Assembly (NCBI GenBank): GCA_944349635.1
Contig: CALVNH010000001.1
Coordinates: forward strand, 276,385-340,384
Direction of reading: 5' to 3'
Length of the DNA: 64,000 nucleotides
Source of the DNA: an uncultured Clostridia bacterium
GTDB lineage: Bacteria > Bacillota > Clostridia > Christensenellales > CAG-917
The first letter of the stretch is position 1; every line of letters begins with the position of its first letter. Both the position numbers and the translations under genes were made by a program. The notes under the pieces were generated by a model. That model was given only the letters and a program-made list of their open reading frames with translations, was not told the origin of the DNA and ran no database searches. Shown piece after piece: positions 31,501 through 38,968 of this stretch.

Positions 31501-34224
31501 AAAACGTGCAATTACAGCCGCGGCGTAAAACGCTGTTTCCCCGCTTCTCTCGAAAAGAAGGACCGCGGCTTCTTCCTGGAATTTCTCGCAAAATGCGAGT
31601 CCAACCGCCGCACGCTCGCCAAGCGCACGAGCGAGCTCTCCGCGCTGTTTGCCATGACGTCGGCGGACGTCGAGGCTGTGTACGGGCGCGTGGAAAAGCT
31701 CACCGAACTCTTCGAATGCGCGCACAAGCTCTACGCCGACTTCGACATCAATCTTTTCAACGAAAGTTGCATAGAGCTCACCCGCTACGGCGTGCACCGT
31801 TATGTCGACTTCTTTATCGCCGCATACGACAACTGCTCCAAGGCGGCACGGGATTTCAGCCATATTTTCCACACGGGCGACTTCCTGGGCGGCGACGACA
31901 TAAACTCCGCAATCGAATACGTTTCCACCGTTCAGAAAAACATAGACTACATTCCCAACTGGTGCCGCTATCAGGAAATGGTGGGAAAGTGCCGTAACAG
32001 CGGGTTCGAATTCATTCTCGAGCCTTTGAACATGGGCGAAATCTCCGCCGACGACATTCTGCGTTGTTTCAAGAAGTGCGTATATCACAACTTTATCCGC
32101 AGCGAACTCTATCTCGACGACGTGCTCTGCCAGTTCTCCGGGCTCAACCTCGAAGAGGCGGCAAACAAGTTCAAGGTGCTCACCGAAGAATACGAACGTC
32201 TCACCAGGCTTGAGCTTTACCGCCGACTTGTCGCAACCCTGCCCCGCGCCGATACGACGGGCGACCACAATCTGGAGCGCGTCATTCTCATGCGCGCGGA
32301 AAAAACCAATATGAAGGGCACCACCCTGCGCAACCTGTTCTCGCAGATTCCCAACATTCTGAAAGCCTGCTGTCCGTGTATGCTGATGTCGCCGACGTCG
32401 GTAACGCAGTTCCTCGACATCGATATGGACAAGTTCGATTTGGTAATCTTCGACGAGGCGTCGCAGGTGCCCACCTGCAAAGCCGTGGGCAGCATCGTGC
32501 GTGGCAAAAACGTCATCATCGTGGGCGACCCCAAACAGCTGCCGCCAACCACGTTTTTCAGTTCGGACTACAAGGACGACGAGCACTACGAAGTCGAGGA
32601 CCTCGAAAGCATTTTGGACGACTGTCTGGCACTCGGCATGCCGGAAAGCCACCTGCTGTGGCACTACCGCTCCAATCACGAGAGCCTGATTGCTTTCTCC
32701 AACGCCATGTATTACGACAACACGCTGCTCACCTTCCCCTCTCCCAACGAGCTGAACAGCAAAGTGTCCTTCAAATACGTCGACGGCGTGTACGAAAGAG
32801 GCGGAAGCAAGTGCAACAAGAAGGAAGGCGACGAACTCGTGGCGGAAGTCATTCGCAGACTGAAAGACCCGACCACGCGCACACAGAGCATCGGCATCGT
32901 CACATTCAACACCGCACAGCAGACTTACATAGAAAACGGACTTGCCAAAGCCATTCACGACAACAACCTGGATTCCGTCGCGTACGATTGCGAAGAGCCC
33001 CTCTTCGTCAAGAACCTGGAAAGCGTCCAGGGCGACGAACGCGACGTCATTCTTTTCAGCGTCGGCTACGGCCCGGACAGCACGGGCAAACTGTCGCTCA
33101 ACTTCGGTCCCATCAACCAGGCGGGCGGCTACAAACGCCTGAACGTCGCCGTCACCCGCGCACGCAACGAAATGAAAGTTTTCAGTGCCATAACGGGCAA
33201 TATGATTGACCTCAACAGGACGGACAGCAAGGGCGTCGCGGGACTGAAAGCCTTCCTCGAATACGCCGAACGCGGCAGAGATATGCTGGCAATCGCAAAC
33301 ACCGACATCACCTCCGCAAAAGGCGGCATAGGCGAACTCGTCGCCCGCGAACTCAAAGACAAAGGCATCATCTGCGACTATAACCTCGGCGTGTCCGACT
33401 TCAAAATCGACGTCGCCGTCGTCGACCCGCGCAACAAGGACAAGTATATCCTCGCCATCATCTGCGACAGCGAAAGCAGCTGCAAACTGAAAGGCGTGAA
33501 GGACCGCGTCGCAATGCAGACCAAAATTCTGCGCAAACTCGGCTGGAATACTTATCAACTGTGGACGGTCAATTTCTTCAACAACACGCGCCGCGAGATA
33601 ACCAAAATCAAGGACTACATCACCACGCTCACCGAAAAGAAGGTGATGAGCAAAAAAATGGTCAAGGACATCACCAACCGCTACCGCACGGCATACAAGA
33701 GTTATTACTGCAAACCCATGCTGAAAGCGGGTCCCGACTATGTGCTCAACTTCGTCAACGAAGAAAAGATAAAAGAGCGCATAAGAGATATCATAGAAAC
33801 GGAATCGCCCATTGAAAGCTCCGTTTTGTTGGATAAACTGCTTGTATTGTACAATGTGCCGCGCACCAGCAAACGTGCCGTCGCCGCTCTCACGGAGTAT
33901 ACGGAAGAGTTCGCGAGCTTCCGTCAGGAGTTCGGAGACAAGGTTTTCTACGTAGACAAACCCGTGGAAACTTTCCGTCCCAACGACGTCAAGGTGTCTC
34001 GCGACCTGACCAAAGTGCACCCCGGCGAAATCGTTGCCGCCGCAAAGTGCGCAATCGAAAGCAGGCTGAATCTCATGCGCTCCGACATAGTCAAGGAAGT
34101 GCTTGCGCTCTTCGGCACTTCCAAAAAGACCAAGGCGGTTTCGGAATGGATAGAACAGTGCGTGGCAACCGCCATTGCCGAAAATCAGATTATGGTCACC
34201 GTGGACGACATTCTGACAACCTGA
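28588..34224 (+). CDS. Giant DUF4011 / SF1 helicase / Vsr-like / DUF3320 protein
   Basis: A 1878-residue cytoplasmic protein. Order: a beta-rich N-terminal region (1-120), a DUF4011-type segment beginning near 363 (TQWERRLLDMDMRNSLLNF), Walker A GPPGTGKSQT near 680, a long helical insertion, Walker B VIFDEASQV near 1287, VGDPKQLPP near 1311, helicase motif VI VAVTRARNE near 1518, a Vsr/REase-like domain at about 1580-1665 (FKIDVAVVDP...LGWNTYQLW) and a DUF3320-like C-terminus from about 1735. Helicase motifs look intact. In the nuclease-like domain the family's usual IECDG reads IICDS, losing the acidic residue. Proteins of this DUF4011-helicase-Vsr layout have been reported as single-gene anti-phage systems. 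Flanking genes are ordinary and its codon use looks like theirs. Confidence 0.88.
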   Translation: MAQEISEKSNVEITASCSRVVGYFHLQNNVSPVKRLYVKNSSDEERENVKINIYSEPQFLIPCEITDVRLPRRTTAKFETGVQLSPLFMVALDKSVEGEIVMEVREDDAVIAEQRFKLTLLAFNECNYREDPGSLAAFVRRTPEVNKLVSLAGKKVQSWDLASCTGYSGTRNNVRNYFAACYSVLADQKFIAAEHKPDEEFTAVSDHQETLISKIASPLELALLLASLVEANGQNALIANIGKKWYTGCFLTNECLPNLINDDADMLRKKSQKGVGDLSMIAADDIFQGVSFEKAEKSAQSALKKDEDVDFIIDIKRARIMHIFPLPQRVKGAGGYDLRQSKDYYTDLAPKQLKEYGGDIVGEKEISRVTQWERRLLDMDMRNSLLNFKVSQAVVKLLVPSLEDFIECMAENKTFTLESKPKENLESLEKMPNGFDRNSFLKPFADYMLYEYKNRHLRTVYDAREHESTLLRLFRKEKSIQEETGTLTLYLAAGFLKWKEQEYSEEKFAPLFLYPVTISKKGVATPVYSIEVNIEDLRVNSTLLEFLYQEFDLDMRGLATVELNSPQAVLSVLARIKRETVRFKGWDIYNNVFLASLSFANYLLWHDVKYKSDRFREHPIVRSLINNRLELPENAFDLSDRSSDEAYVGAEKMFLPISADSSQYSAIYDSLSKSFVLHGPPGTGKSQTITNIIANNIVRGRRVLFVAEKMAALSVVHRRLQNIGLGDFCLELHSNKANKNLVLNHIINTLSLTENTSEQELEDKAAEIAVPLDKLQKELDAMHRKRYLGFSLYEAILNYFENEDAPDCLNIDSLFYEKLTESSFNNYLDVLTELSLRAKECGNIEKSPFRHIGDFEYNDRWRADGESILEIFTIELKHLRQYARNLLPLFNMRTVALTRAKIDALYKICQLLKEECVREYFAHCKLETNAKGMLDSFREAYKKNRVLTEEYVSKYGAYPYEVPLEELDAAMKTCNYSRGVKRCFPASLEKKDRGFFLEFLAKCESNRRTLAKRTSELSALFAMTSADVEAVYGRVEKLTELFECAHKLYADFDINLFNESCIELTRYGVHRYVDFFIAAYDNCSKAARDFSHIFHTGDFLGGDDINSAIEYVSTVQKNIDYIPNWCRYQEMVGKCRNSGFEFILEPLNMGEISADDILRCFKKCVYHNFIRSELYLDDVLCQFSGLNLEEAANKFKVLTEEYERLTRLELYRRLVATLPRADTTGDHNLERVILMRAEKTNMKGTTLRNLFSQIPNILKACCPCMLMSPTSVTQFLDIDMDKFDLVIFDEASQVPTCKAVGSIVRGKNVIIVGDPKQLPPTTFFSSDYKDDEHYEVEDLESILDDCLALGMPESHLLWHYRSNHESLIAFSNAMYYDNTLLTFPSPNELNSKVSFKYVDGVYERGGSKCNKKEGDELVAEVIRRLKDPTTRTQSIGIVTFNTAQQTYIENGLAKAIHDNNLDSVAYDCEEPLFVKNLESVQGDERDVILFSVGYGPDSTGKLSLNFGPINQAGGYKRLNVAVTRARNEMKVFSAITGNMIDLNRTDSKGVAGLKAFLEYAERGRDMLAIANTDITSAKGGIGELVARELKDKGIICDYNLGVSDFKIDVAVVDPRNKDKYILAIICDSESSCKLKGVKDRVAMQTKILRKLGWNTYQLWTVNFFNNTRREITKIKDYITTLTEKKVMSKKMVKDITNRYRTAYKSYYCKPMLKAGPDYVLNFVNEEKIKERIRDIIETESPIESSVLLDKLLVLYNVPRTSKRAVAALTEYTEEFASFRQEFGDKVFYVDKPVETFRPNDVKVSRDLTKVHPGEIVAAAKCAIESRLNLMRSDIVKEVLALFGTSKKTKAVSEWIEQCVATAIAENQIMVTVDDILTT

Positions 34225-34249
34225 ATTTCGCACGCCTCCGCAGCAAACG

Positions 34250-34280
34250 AAAAGGAGCGGGATTGTCTTCCCGCTCCTTT
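34250..34280 (+). terminator. Rho-independent terminator of the DUF4011 helicase gene
   Basis: AAAGGAGCGGGA-TTGTCT-TCCCGCTCCTTT hairpin 26 bases after the stop codon; the T-run is short. Confidence 0.75.
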
Positions 34281-34367
34281 ACGGAAAACAAGACAGAACG
34301 CTTTCGCCGCACGGCGGAGCCTGACGGCGGGCGGGAACGCCCCACCCGCAGTTTAACTTAAATTATT

Positions 34368-34844
34368 ATGTCGATTGATAAGGTGAAAGAATATCTCCGT
34401 CGTTTCGGAGCCGAAAACAGAGTGATGGAATTCGACGTTTCCAGCGCCACCGTGGAACTTGCCGCGCAAGCTCTTGACTGCGAACCCTGCCGTATAGCAA
34501 AGACGCTTTCCCTTTCCCTGAACGGGAACCCCGTGCTCATAGTCACGGCAGGCGATACGAAAATCGACAACGCGAAGTACAAAGCCCGTTTCGGAGCAAA
34601 AGCAAAAATGCTCTCTTTCGACGAAGTGGAGTCCCTGACGGGACACGCCGTAGGCGGCGTCTGTCCTTTTGCGGTGAACGACGGCGTCACGGTCTATCTC
34701 GACGAATCGCTCAAACGGTTCCGCACCGTATTCCCCGCCTGCGGCAGTTCCAACAGCGCGATAGAACTCTCCGTCGGAGAACTGGAACTTCTCTCCTCCG
34801 CGTCGGGCTGGGTGGACGTCTGCAAACAAAAAGAATCCGAATGA
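34368..34844 (+). CDS. YbaK/EbsC family aminoacyl-tRNA deacylase-like protein
   Basis: A 158-residue protein of the YbaK/ProX editing-domain family, which hydrolyses mischarged aminoacyl-tRNAs such as Cys- or Ala-tRNA-Pro. Landmarks are CRIAKTLSLSLNG near residue 41 (the conserved lysine), ILIVTAGD-like strand (PVLIVTAGDTKID), GHAVGGVCPFAV near 90 and the late FPACGSSNSAIEL motif. Length is normal. It converges with the hypothetical gene at 34847-35779, with only 2 bases between the stops. Confidence 0.93.
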   Translation: MSIDKVKEYLRRFGAENRVMEFDVSSATVELAAQALDCEPCRIAKTLSLSLNGNPVLIVTAGDTKIDNAKYKARFGAKAKMLSFDEVESLTGHAVGGVCPFAVNDGVTVYLDESLKRFRTVFPACGSSNSAIELSVGELELLSSASGWVDVCKQKESE

Positions 34845-34846
34845 CG

Positions 34847-35779
34847 TCAGATTTCAAACGACATCAGCACGTTATAAGGCAGCCCGGCAATATCGTCTAT
34901 TGTCATCTCGGCGACATTGACCGCCGTTTCGCCCGTTATTTCGGGCTTTCCGTTCTCCTGCCGGAATGAAAACAGTTTTACTTGTCCCCTTAGAGCCGTG
35001 ACCGCCCCGACAAAAGCCGCGATTTCGTCATACTCTTCTCTGAGCGTTTGGCTTCGGGCATCTCTCTTTGCGTTTTCTATGACGTCGTCTATGTTGTCGG
35101 ACGGCAAGGTTATCTCCGTTTCTTCGCTTTCGTCGCCGCACAACGGAATCAACGTCATCTTGCGGGGCTTTCTTTTTTTCAGAGTATAAGCGCAGCTGTC
35201 GCGCAAAAGGTCGTTGTCGTCGCTATTCATAAACTTCTCAAACCTTTCGCGGAACTCTCTCATCGCCTCGCTGTCGTCAATCTCTCTGTTCAGTTGTTCG
35301 ACAAGCGGATATACGTCGGAATGCAGTCTGCGGGCCTTCTCCTCCTCCGAAAGGGACTCGTCGTTCATTATTCGCTCGGTAAGTTTTGTTTCGAGTTCGG
35401 CAACCTTGCCGAACATCGCTTCGTTCTCCGCAACAAGCCTGTCGTACTCTCTTTGAAAAGATTTCTTTTTGGCTCTGTAACCGCGCCTCGACATAATTTC
35501 TTTGACGGCAACAAGACGTTCCACATTGCGGCGCACGTTGTCCGTCACGAATTGCTCGAAACTTCCGCAGTCGCCGTCACTGAGCAAGGATACCACGGAA
35601 CCGCAATTGCAACGCATACCGCCGGAGATGAAAAAACCGAACTTTCCTTTCAAAGCAGGAACGGGATTTTCGTCGTCGATACACTCGGCATTGCCGAAAC
35701 CCAAATGCTCTTTCATCAGTGCAAGCACCTTATCCCGCGCGATGTTTTCGGAAACGCAAAAAACGTTCAGCTGACACAT
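34847..35779 (-). CDS. Uncharacterised coiled-coil protein with CxC motif
   Basis: No domain recognised. The 310-residue soluble protein starts MCQLNVFCVSENIARDKVL and holds a GGMRCNCGS motif near residue 55 that could bind a metal. Residues of about 95-200 are highly charged and likely helical or coiled coil (REYDRLVAENEAMFGKVAELE). Residues 205-240 contain a basic KKRKPRKMTLIPLCGDESEE stretch; the last part is mixed alpha/beta ending ...YNVLMSFEI. A strong AAGGAG site and a TATAAT promoter support expression. Confidence 0.75.
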   Translation of the reverse strand: MCQLNVFCVSENIARDKVLALMKEHLGFGNAECIDDENPVPALKGKFGFFISGGMRCNCGSVVSLLSDGDCGSFEQFVTDNVRRNVERLVAVKEIMSRRGYRAKKKSFQREYDRLVAENEAMFGKVAELETKLTERIMNDESLSEEEKARRLHSDVYPLVEQLNREIDDSEAMREFRERFEKFMNSDDNDLLRDSCAYTLKKRKPRKMTLIPLCGDESEETEITLPSDNIDDVIENAKRDARSQTLREEYDEIAAFVGAVTALRGQVKLFSFRQENGKPEITGETAVNVAEMTIDDIAGLPYNVLMSFEI

Positions 35780-35804
35780 ACCTTTTCTCCTTTTTTCAAT
35801 TTAA

Positions 35805-35832
35805 ATTATACATGGCTTTTCCGTGTTTTCAA
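35805..35832 (-). promoter_or_regulatory. Promoter of the coiled-coil/CxC gene
   Basis: Minus-strand TTGAAA (35827-35832), 16-bp spacer, TATAAT (35805-35810), 25 bases before the ATG. Confidence 0.65.
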
Positions 35833-35893
35833 CGGACAAATTCCGAAACGCGCAGAACCGGATTGAAAACGCGCAACGCGGGCGCGCACGGAC

Positions 35894-35926
35894 GCAAAGT
35901 GCCGCACAATATGTGCGGCACTTTGC
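35894..35926. repeat. Perfect 14-bp inverted repeat
   Basis: GCAAAGTGCCGCAC (35894-35907), five bases, then GTGCGGCACTTTGC (35913-35926). It lies 31 bases beyond the stop of the rubrerythrin gene at 35958. It would form a very strong hairpin in either strand's RNA but lacks a U-tract. Confidence 0.85.
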
Positions 35927-35957
35927 AAATCCCCTTTCTTCCTCTTTCCGAGAAAAA

Positions 35958-36620
35958 TCAAAAGTTGTCGGTATGAACTTCGAAAAACGCTTGCGGATAC
36001 TTGCACACGGGGCAAACTTCGGGCGCTTTGACTGCCATTGCGATATGCCCGCAGTTGCGACACTCCCAAACGGTGATGCCGCTCTTTTCGAAAACTTGTT
36101 TCGTTTCCACGTTGTTGAGAAGCGCACGATATCTCTCTTCGTGACGCTTTTCCACCGCGGCAACCGCGCGGAACTGTGCCGCAAGTTCGGGGAAACCGTC
36201 TTCGTCGGCTTCTTTTGCCATGCGCGAATACATATCCGTCCACTCGTAGCTTTCGCCTTCCGCAGCGTGCAACAGATTTTCCGCGGTGTCGCCCAGTTCG
36301 CCCAACGCTTTGAACCACAGTTTCGCGTGTTCCCTCTCGTTGTCGGCGGTCTGCAAGAACAACGCCGCAATCTGCTCGTACCCCGCCTGATGTGCCACGG
36401 CGGCAAAATAGGTGTACTTGTTTCTCGCCTGTGACTCTCCCGCAAACGCTTCTTTGAGATTTTGCTCCGTCCTCGTTCCCGCATAGGGATTCTTGGCGGG
36501 CGCAGCGTCCTCTATTTTGACAAACTTATCTGCCGGCTGTTTGCAGACCGGGCACTTGAAATCCGGCGTCATGGGACCTTTGTGGATATAACCGCATATG
36601 GTACAAACGTATTCCTTCAT
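35958..36620 (-). CDS. Rubrerythrin with rubredoxin-like domains at both ends
   Basis: A 220-residue oxidative-stress protein that reduces hydrogen peroxide using a diiron site fed by rubredoxin iron. Unlike the standard form it has an N-terminal rubredoxin-like domain (CTICGY...CPVCK, about residues 6-26), then the ferritin-like diiron domain with [24 protein letters not shown] and [11 protein letters not shown] helices, and the usual C-terminal rubredoxin (CRNCGH...CPVCKYP). The 174-residue paralogue at 38093-38617 lacks the N-terminal domain. GGAGG lies just before the ATG. It is not clearly in an operon. Confidence 0.94.
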   Translation of the reverse strand: MKEYVCTICGYIHKGPMTPDFKCPVCKQPADKFVKIEDAAPAKNPYAGTRTEQNLKEAFAGESQARNKYTYFAAVAHQAGYEQIAALFLQTADNEREHAKLWFKALGELGDTAENLLHAAEGESYEWTDMYSRMAKEADEDGFPELAAQFRAVAAVEKRHEERYRALLNNVETKQVFEKSGITVWECRNCGHIAMAVKAPEVCPVCKYPQAFFEVHTDNF

Positions 36621-36733
36621 CGGCAGACCTCCTTTTTTATCATTTTAACCTATTCTCCCGAAAGTTCCGTGCCGAAGTCACAAAAAAACTCCCTTCCCTT
36701 CTAAAACAATCGTCGCAATTCGGTTGAACTGCT

Positions 36734-37411
36734 TCATTTTGCCTTTTTCGTGCCTGCAAGACAAAAGCTGTTGTCAATGAACCCGAAAATTTCTCCGTCC
36801 GAAAGAGTGTCGTCCAAAACCACAGTAATCCAATGCCTTTTGTTCATGTGGTAACCCGAAAAAACCTTTTTGCCGTCAACAACTTCCGCAAGAGTTTCGG
36901 GCTGCATCCGCAAATCCAGAATTTCCGCAATTTCGTCCGAGTCAAAGCCGAGTTTCCTTCTTGACACGGTGAGCAGCACCGCATACCAGGTTTTGACGTC
37001 TTTCCTGCGAAACACCGCATTTCCGGGGGCTTTTTCCCAAAGATATTCAGGACCGTCACCGTGCTTTTTCGCCACATAATCCATAACTCGCAAGGTCTGA
37101 CTCTCCTTGAATACGTCCGGCGTACAGCAATCGGCAGCGAAACTGTCCAGCACGGCGTTGTACTCTTCTCTGACCGAGCCCACGAATGCTCCAGTAACGT
37201 CCTCGACCAAATGCAAAAAATATTCTTCGGCCGATGCTTTCTCCGTAAGGCGAGTGCGAACGACGGACTGCCCGCAGACATGCAATTCCAGAACAAACTG
37301 TCCGTCGAGTATATCGGTTTTGAAGACATATTCCTCACCGGTTTTCTTGAATCCGAACGGCGTGAGCCTTTCGGGAACGATTCTCTTGTCTTTCAGCTGA
37401 ATTTCTTTCAT
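36734..37411 (-). CDS. MmcQ/YjbR family protein
   Basis: A 225-residue protein. The C-terminal 120 residues match the MmcQ/YjbR (CyaY-like fold) family: YLWEKAPGNAVFRRKDVKTWYAVL, then ILDLRMQPE, GYHMNKRHWITVVLDD and a C-terminal SFCLAG; the family is small, often annotated as DNA-binding, with no firm function. The N-terminal 95 residues form an additional domain (EYVFKTDIL, LELHV) that I do not recognise, seen in longer family members. The start lacks a strong ribosome-binding site (ACGGAA). Confidence 0.85.
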   Translation of the reverse strand: MKEIQLKDKRIVPERLTPFGFKKTGEEYVFKTDILDGQFVLELHVCGQSVVRTRLTEKASAEEYFLHLVEDVTGAFVGSVREEYNAVLDSFAADCCTPDVFKESQTLRVMDYVAKKHGDGPEYLWEKAPGNAVFRRKDVKTWYAVLLTVSRRKLGFDSDEIAEILDLRMQPETLAEVVDGKKVFSGYHMNKRHWITVVLDDTLSDGEIFGFIDNSFCLAGTKKAK

Positions 37412-37750
37412 TTCCGTTCTTGATTTCGGGTCGACCCGTCGTAAAGCTTTCTATACCCGCCAAAAATTCCCGCGCCGACACAGGCATCAAAAGAATTTTC
37501 TTTGCCACTCGGCAGAAAATTTGCGTTGGGCAACGACGAGGACGATACTCCGACAAAGCGATATGCCGCCGACAAGCTTTCACGACTTGCGGCAACAAAC
37601 GGTGTTCTCCATTTATCGCCCGATAAAACATTGCAAGCCGCACGAATTGTTTTGTTTCACTCAAAAATCTGCCTGAATGTAGCGTGGGAAACCTCCTGCC
37701 CGTACTCCGAAACAATTTTAACATCAACCGTCTGAAAAACCAAGATAAAG
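37412..37750. other. Intergenic region with no recognisable gene
   Basis: About 340 bases between the MmcQ/YjbR gene and the tRNA terminator. Open frames on either strand (for example 37335-37727 minus) give mixed-composition peptides with no motif. It contains a palindrome CGGGTCGACCCG near 37427-37438. Nothing else is visible. Confidence 0.5.
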
Positions 37751-37780
37751 ATAAAAAGACACTCCGTTTAGAGTGTCTTG
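37751..37780 (-). terminator. Rho-independent terminator of the tRNA-Ala/tRNA-Ile unit
   Basis: Minus-strand AAGACACTC-TAAACG-GAGTGTCTT followed by TTTATCTTTATC, directly after the tRNA-Ile 3' end. Confidence 0.88.
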
Positions 37781-37782
37781 CG

Positions 37783-37859
37783 TGGTGGGGTTGAATAGAC
37801 TCGAACTATCGACCTCGCGCTTATCAGGCGCGTGCTCTAACCAACTGAGCTACAACCCC
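37783..37859 (-). tRNA. tRNA-Ile (GAT)
   Basis: A 77-nt cloverleaf with encoded CCA. The acceptor pairs GGGGTTG with CAACCCC, the anticodon loop CTGATAA reads GAT, and the T-arm contains GTTCGAGTC. It lies 20 bases after tRNA-Ala on the same transcript. Confidence 0.97.
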
Positions 37860-37879
37860 GATTTCGTCCCTTGCGGGTG

Positions 37880-37955
37880 TGGTGGAGATGCACGGATTCG
37901 AACCGAGGACCTCTTGAATGCAAATCAAGCGCTCTACCAACTGAGCTACACCCCC
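37880..37955 (-). tRNA. tRNA-Ala (TGC)
   Basis: A 76-nt cloverleaf with encoded CCA. The anticodon loop TTTGCAT reads TGC, and the acceptor stem has the G3:U70 pair, the alanine identity element. The D-arm AGCTCAGTTGGTAGAGC and T-arm GGTTCGAATCC are standard. Confidence 0.97.
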
Positions 37956-37971
37956 AAGTGAATGCTAAAAA

Positions 37972-38000
37972 ATAATAGCATTGCCTTCGGGTTTTGTCAA
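37972..38000 (-). promoter_or_regulatory. Promoter of the tRNA-Ala/tRNA-Ile unit
   Basis: Minus-strand consensus TTGACA (37995-38000), 17-bp spacer, TATTAT (37972-37977). A 7-bp inverted repeat (AATGCTA...TAGCATT, 37961-37982) is centred on the -10 region. Confidence 0.8.
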
Positions 38001-38035
38001 ACGTTTTTCATCATTTCCGAAAACTGCTTTGCATA

Positions 38036-38064
38036 TTGCAAAATGCTCCGGCTTGGGGTATAAT
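38036..38064 (+). promoter_or_regulatory. Sigma-A promoter of the rubrerythrin gene
   Basis: TTGCAA (38036-38041), 17-bp spacer, TATAAT (38059-38064), divergent from the tRNA promoter. Confidence 0.8.
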
Positions 38065-38092
38065 TTGCTAAACATTACCAGGAGGTGTAAAA

Positions 38093-38617
38093 ATGGAACT
38101 GAAAGGAAGTAAAACCGAAAAGAATCTTATGGCGGCATTTGCGGGAGAGAGCCAGGCACGCAACAAATATACATACTACGCCAGCAAAGCAAAAAAAGAC
38201 GGCTACGAGCAGATTGCGGCACTTTTCACCGAAACTGCGGACAACGAAAAGGAACATGCCAAACTCTGGTTCAAGGAATTTCACGGCATAGGCGACACTC
38301 TGGAAAACCTCATCGACGCCGCCGCGGGCGAACACGCCGAGTGGACGGATATGTACAACTGGATGGCGGACGAAGCCGACGCGGAAGGATTTGCCGAAAT
38401 CGCGAAGAAAATGCGCGGAGTCGCGGCAATCGAGAAAGAGCACGAGGAGAGATATCTCCGCCTTGCCGCAGCAATCAAAGAAGGCAAGGTCTTCAAAGAG
38501 GACGGCATCGTGGCATGGAAATGCCGCAACTGCGGACACATCCATTTCGGCACCGAAGCTCCCGAGGTCTGCCCCGTCTGTGCGCACCCCAGAGCCTATT
38601 TCGAAGTCAGAAAATAA
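38093..38617 (+). CDS. Rubrerythrin
   Basis: A 174-residue classical rubrerythrin, a peroxide-reducing diiron protein of anaerobes. The ferritin-like domain shows [13 protein letters not shown] near residue 14, TADNEKEHAKLW near 48 and AAIEKEHEERY near 118; the C-terminal rubredoxin has CRNCGH and CPVCAHP. It is a clear paralogue of the protein at 35958-36620 but without that protein's extra N-terminal domain. AGGAGG precedes the ATG and a strong terminator follows, so it stands alone. Confidence 0.97.
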   Translation: MELKGSKTEKNLMAAFAGESQARNKYTYYASKAKKDGYEQIAALFTETADNEKEHAKLWFKEFHGIGDTLENLIDAAAGEHAEWTDMYNWMADEADAEGFAEIAKKMRGVAAIEKEHEERYLRLAAAIKEGKVFKEDGIVAWKCRNCGHIHFGTEAPEVCPVCAHPRAYFEVRK

Positions 38618-38637
38618 TCTGCCTCAAACATTTTCGC

Positions 38638-38669
38638 AAAAAAAGCGCGGCACGTCCGCGCTTTTTTAT
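38638..38669 (+). terminator. Rho-independent terminator of the rubrerythrin gene
   Basis: AAAAAAAGCGCGG-CACGT-CCGCGCTTTTTT; the A-run allows it to serve the convergent UPF0291 gene too. Confidence 0.9.
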
Positions 38670-38710
38670 ATCTTCTTTCAACCGTCCGTGCTATCGCCGA
38701 CGGCAACCTT

Positions 38711-38932
38711 TCATTCCGTGTCCGCGTCGTCGGCGGGTCGAGCCGAAAGTTTCACCATTTCACCGCTCTCCGTCTTGACATAGGTGTTTTCAAGCTGGGA
38801 ACGGAGATTCCCCACAACGCTGTCGATGTATTCGCGGCGCAACCTTTTCTGCTCTTCCTTTTCCTCTTCGGTGAGCCCTTCGGTTTTTGCCTTGCGTGCA
38901 AGTTCATTTATGCGTCCGATATTCAGTGCCAT
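38711..38932 (-). CDS. UPF0291 (DUF896) family protein, YnzC-like
   Basis: A 73-residue protein matching the DUF896/YnzC family: INELARKAKTEGLTEEEKEEQKRLRREYI at the N-terminus, followed by VVGNLRSQLENTYV. It is a small, mostly helical protein widespread in Firmicutes; function is not established. AGGAGG is well placed before the ATG. Confidence 0.94.
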   Translation of the reverse strand: MALNIGRINELARKAKTEGLTEEEKEEQKRLRREYIDSVVGNLRSQLENTYVKTESGEMVKLSARPADDADTE

Positions 38933-38968
38933 GTTGCCTCCTCTTTGCCTAATTCGCGTTCATAACGT

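Noticed and set aside
28588..34224. Defence island around the giant helicase
   Set aside because: Neighbours are a chromate-type transporter, a YbaK-type deacylase and rubrerythrin; no restriction, toxin or mobile genes are adjacent.
31054..34233. Open frame of 1059 codons opposite the DUF4011 helicase gene
   Set aside because: Antisense shadow of a clearly recognised gene; no ribosome-binding site or motif.
37335..37735. Small open frames on both strands between the MmcQ gene and the tRNAs
   Set aside because: Overlap each other, no ribosome-binding site in the right place, no family features.
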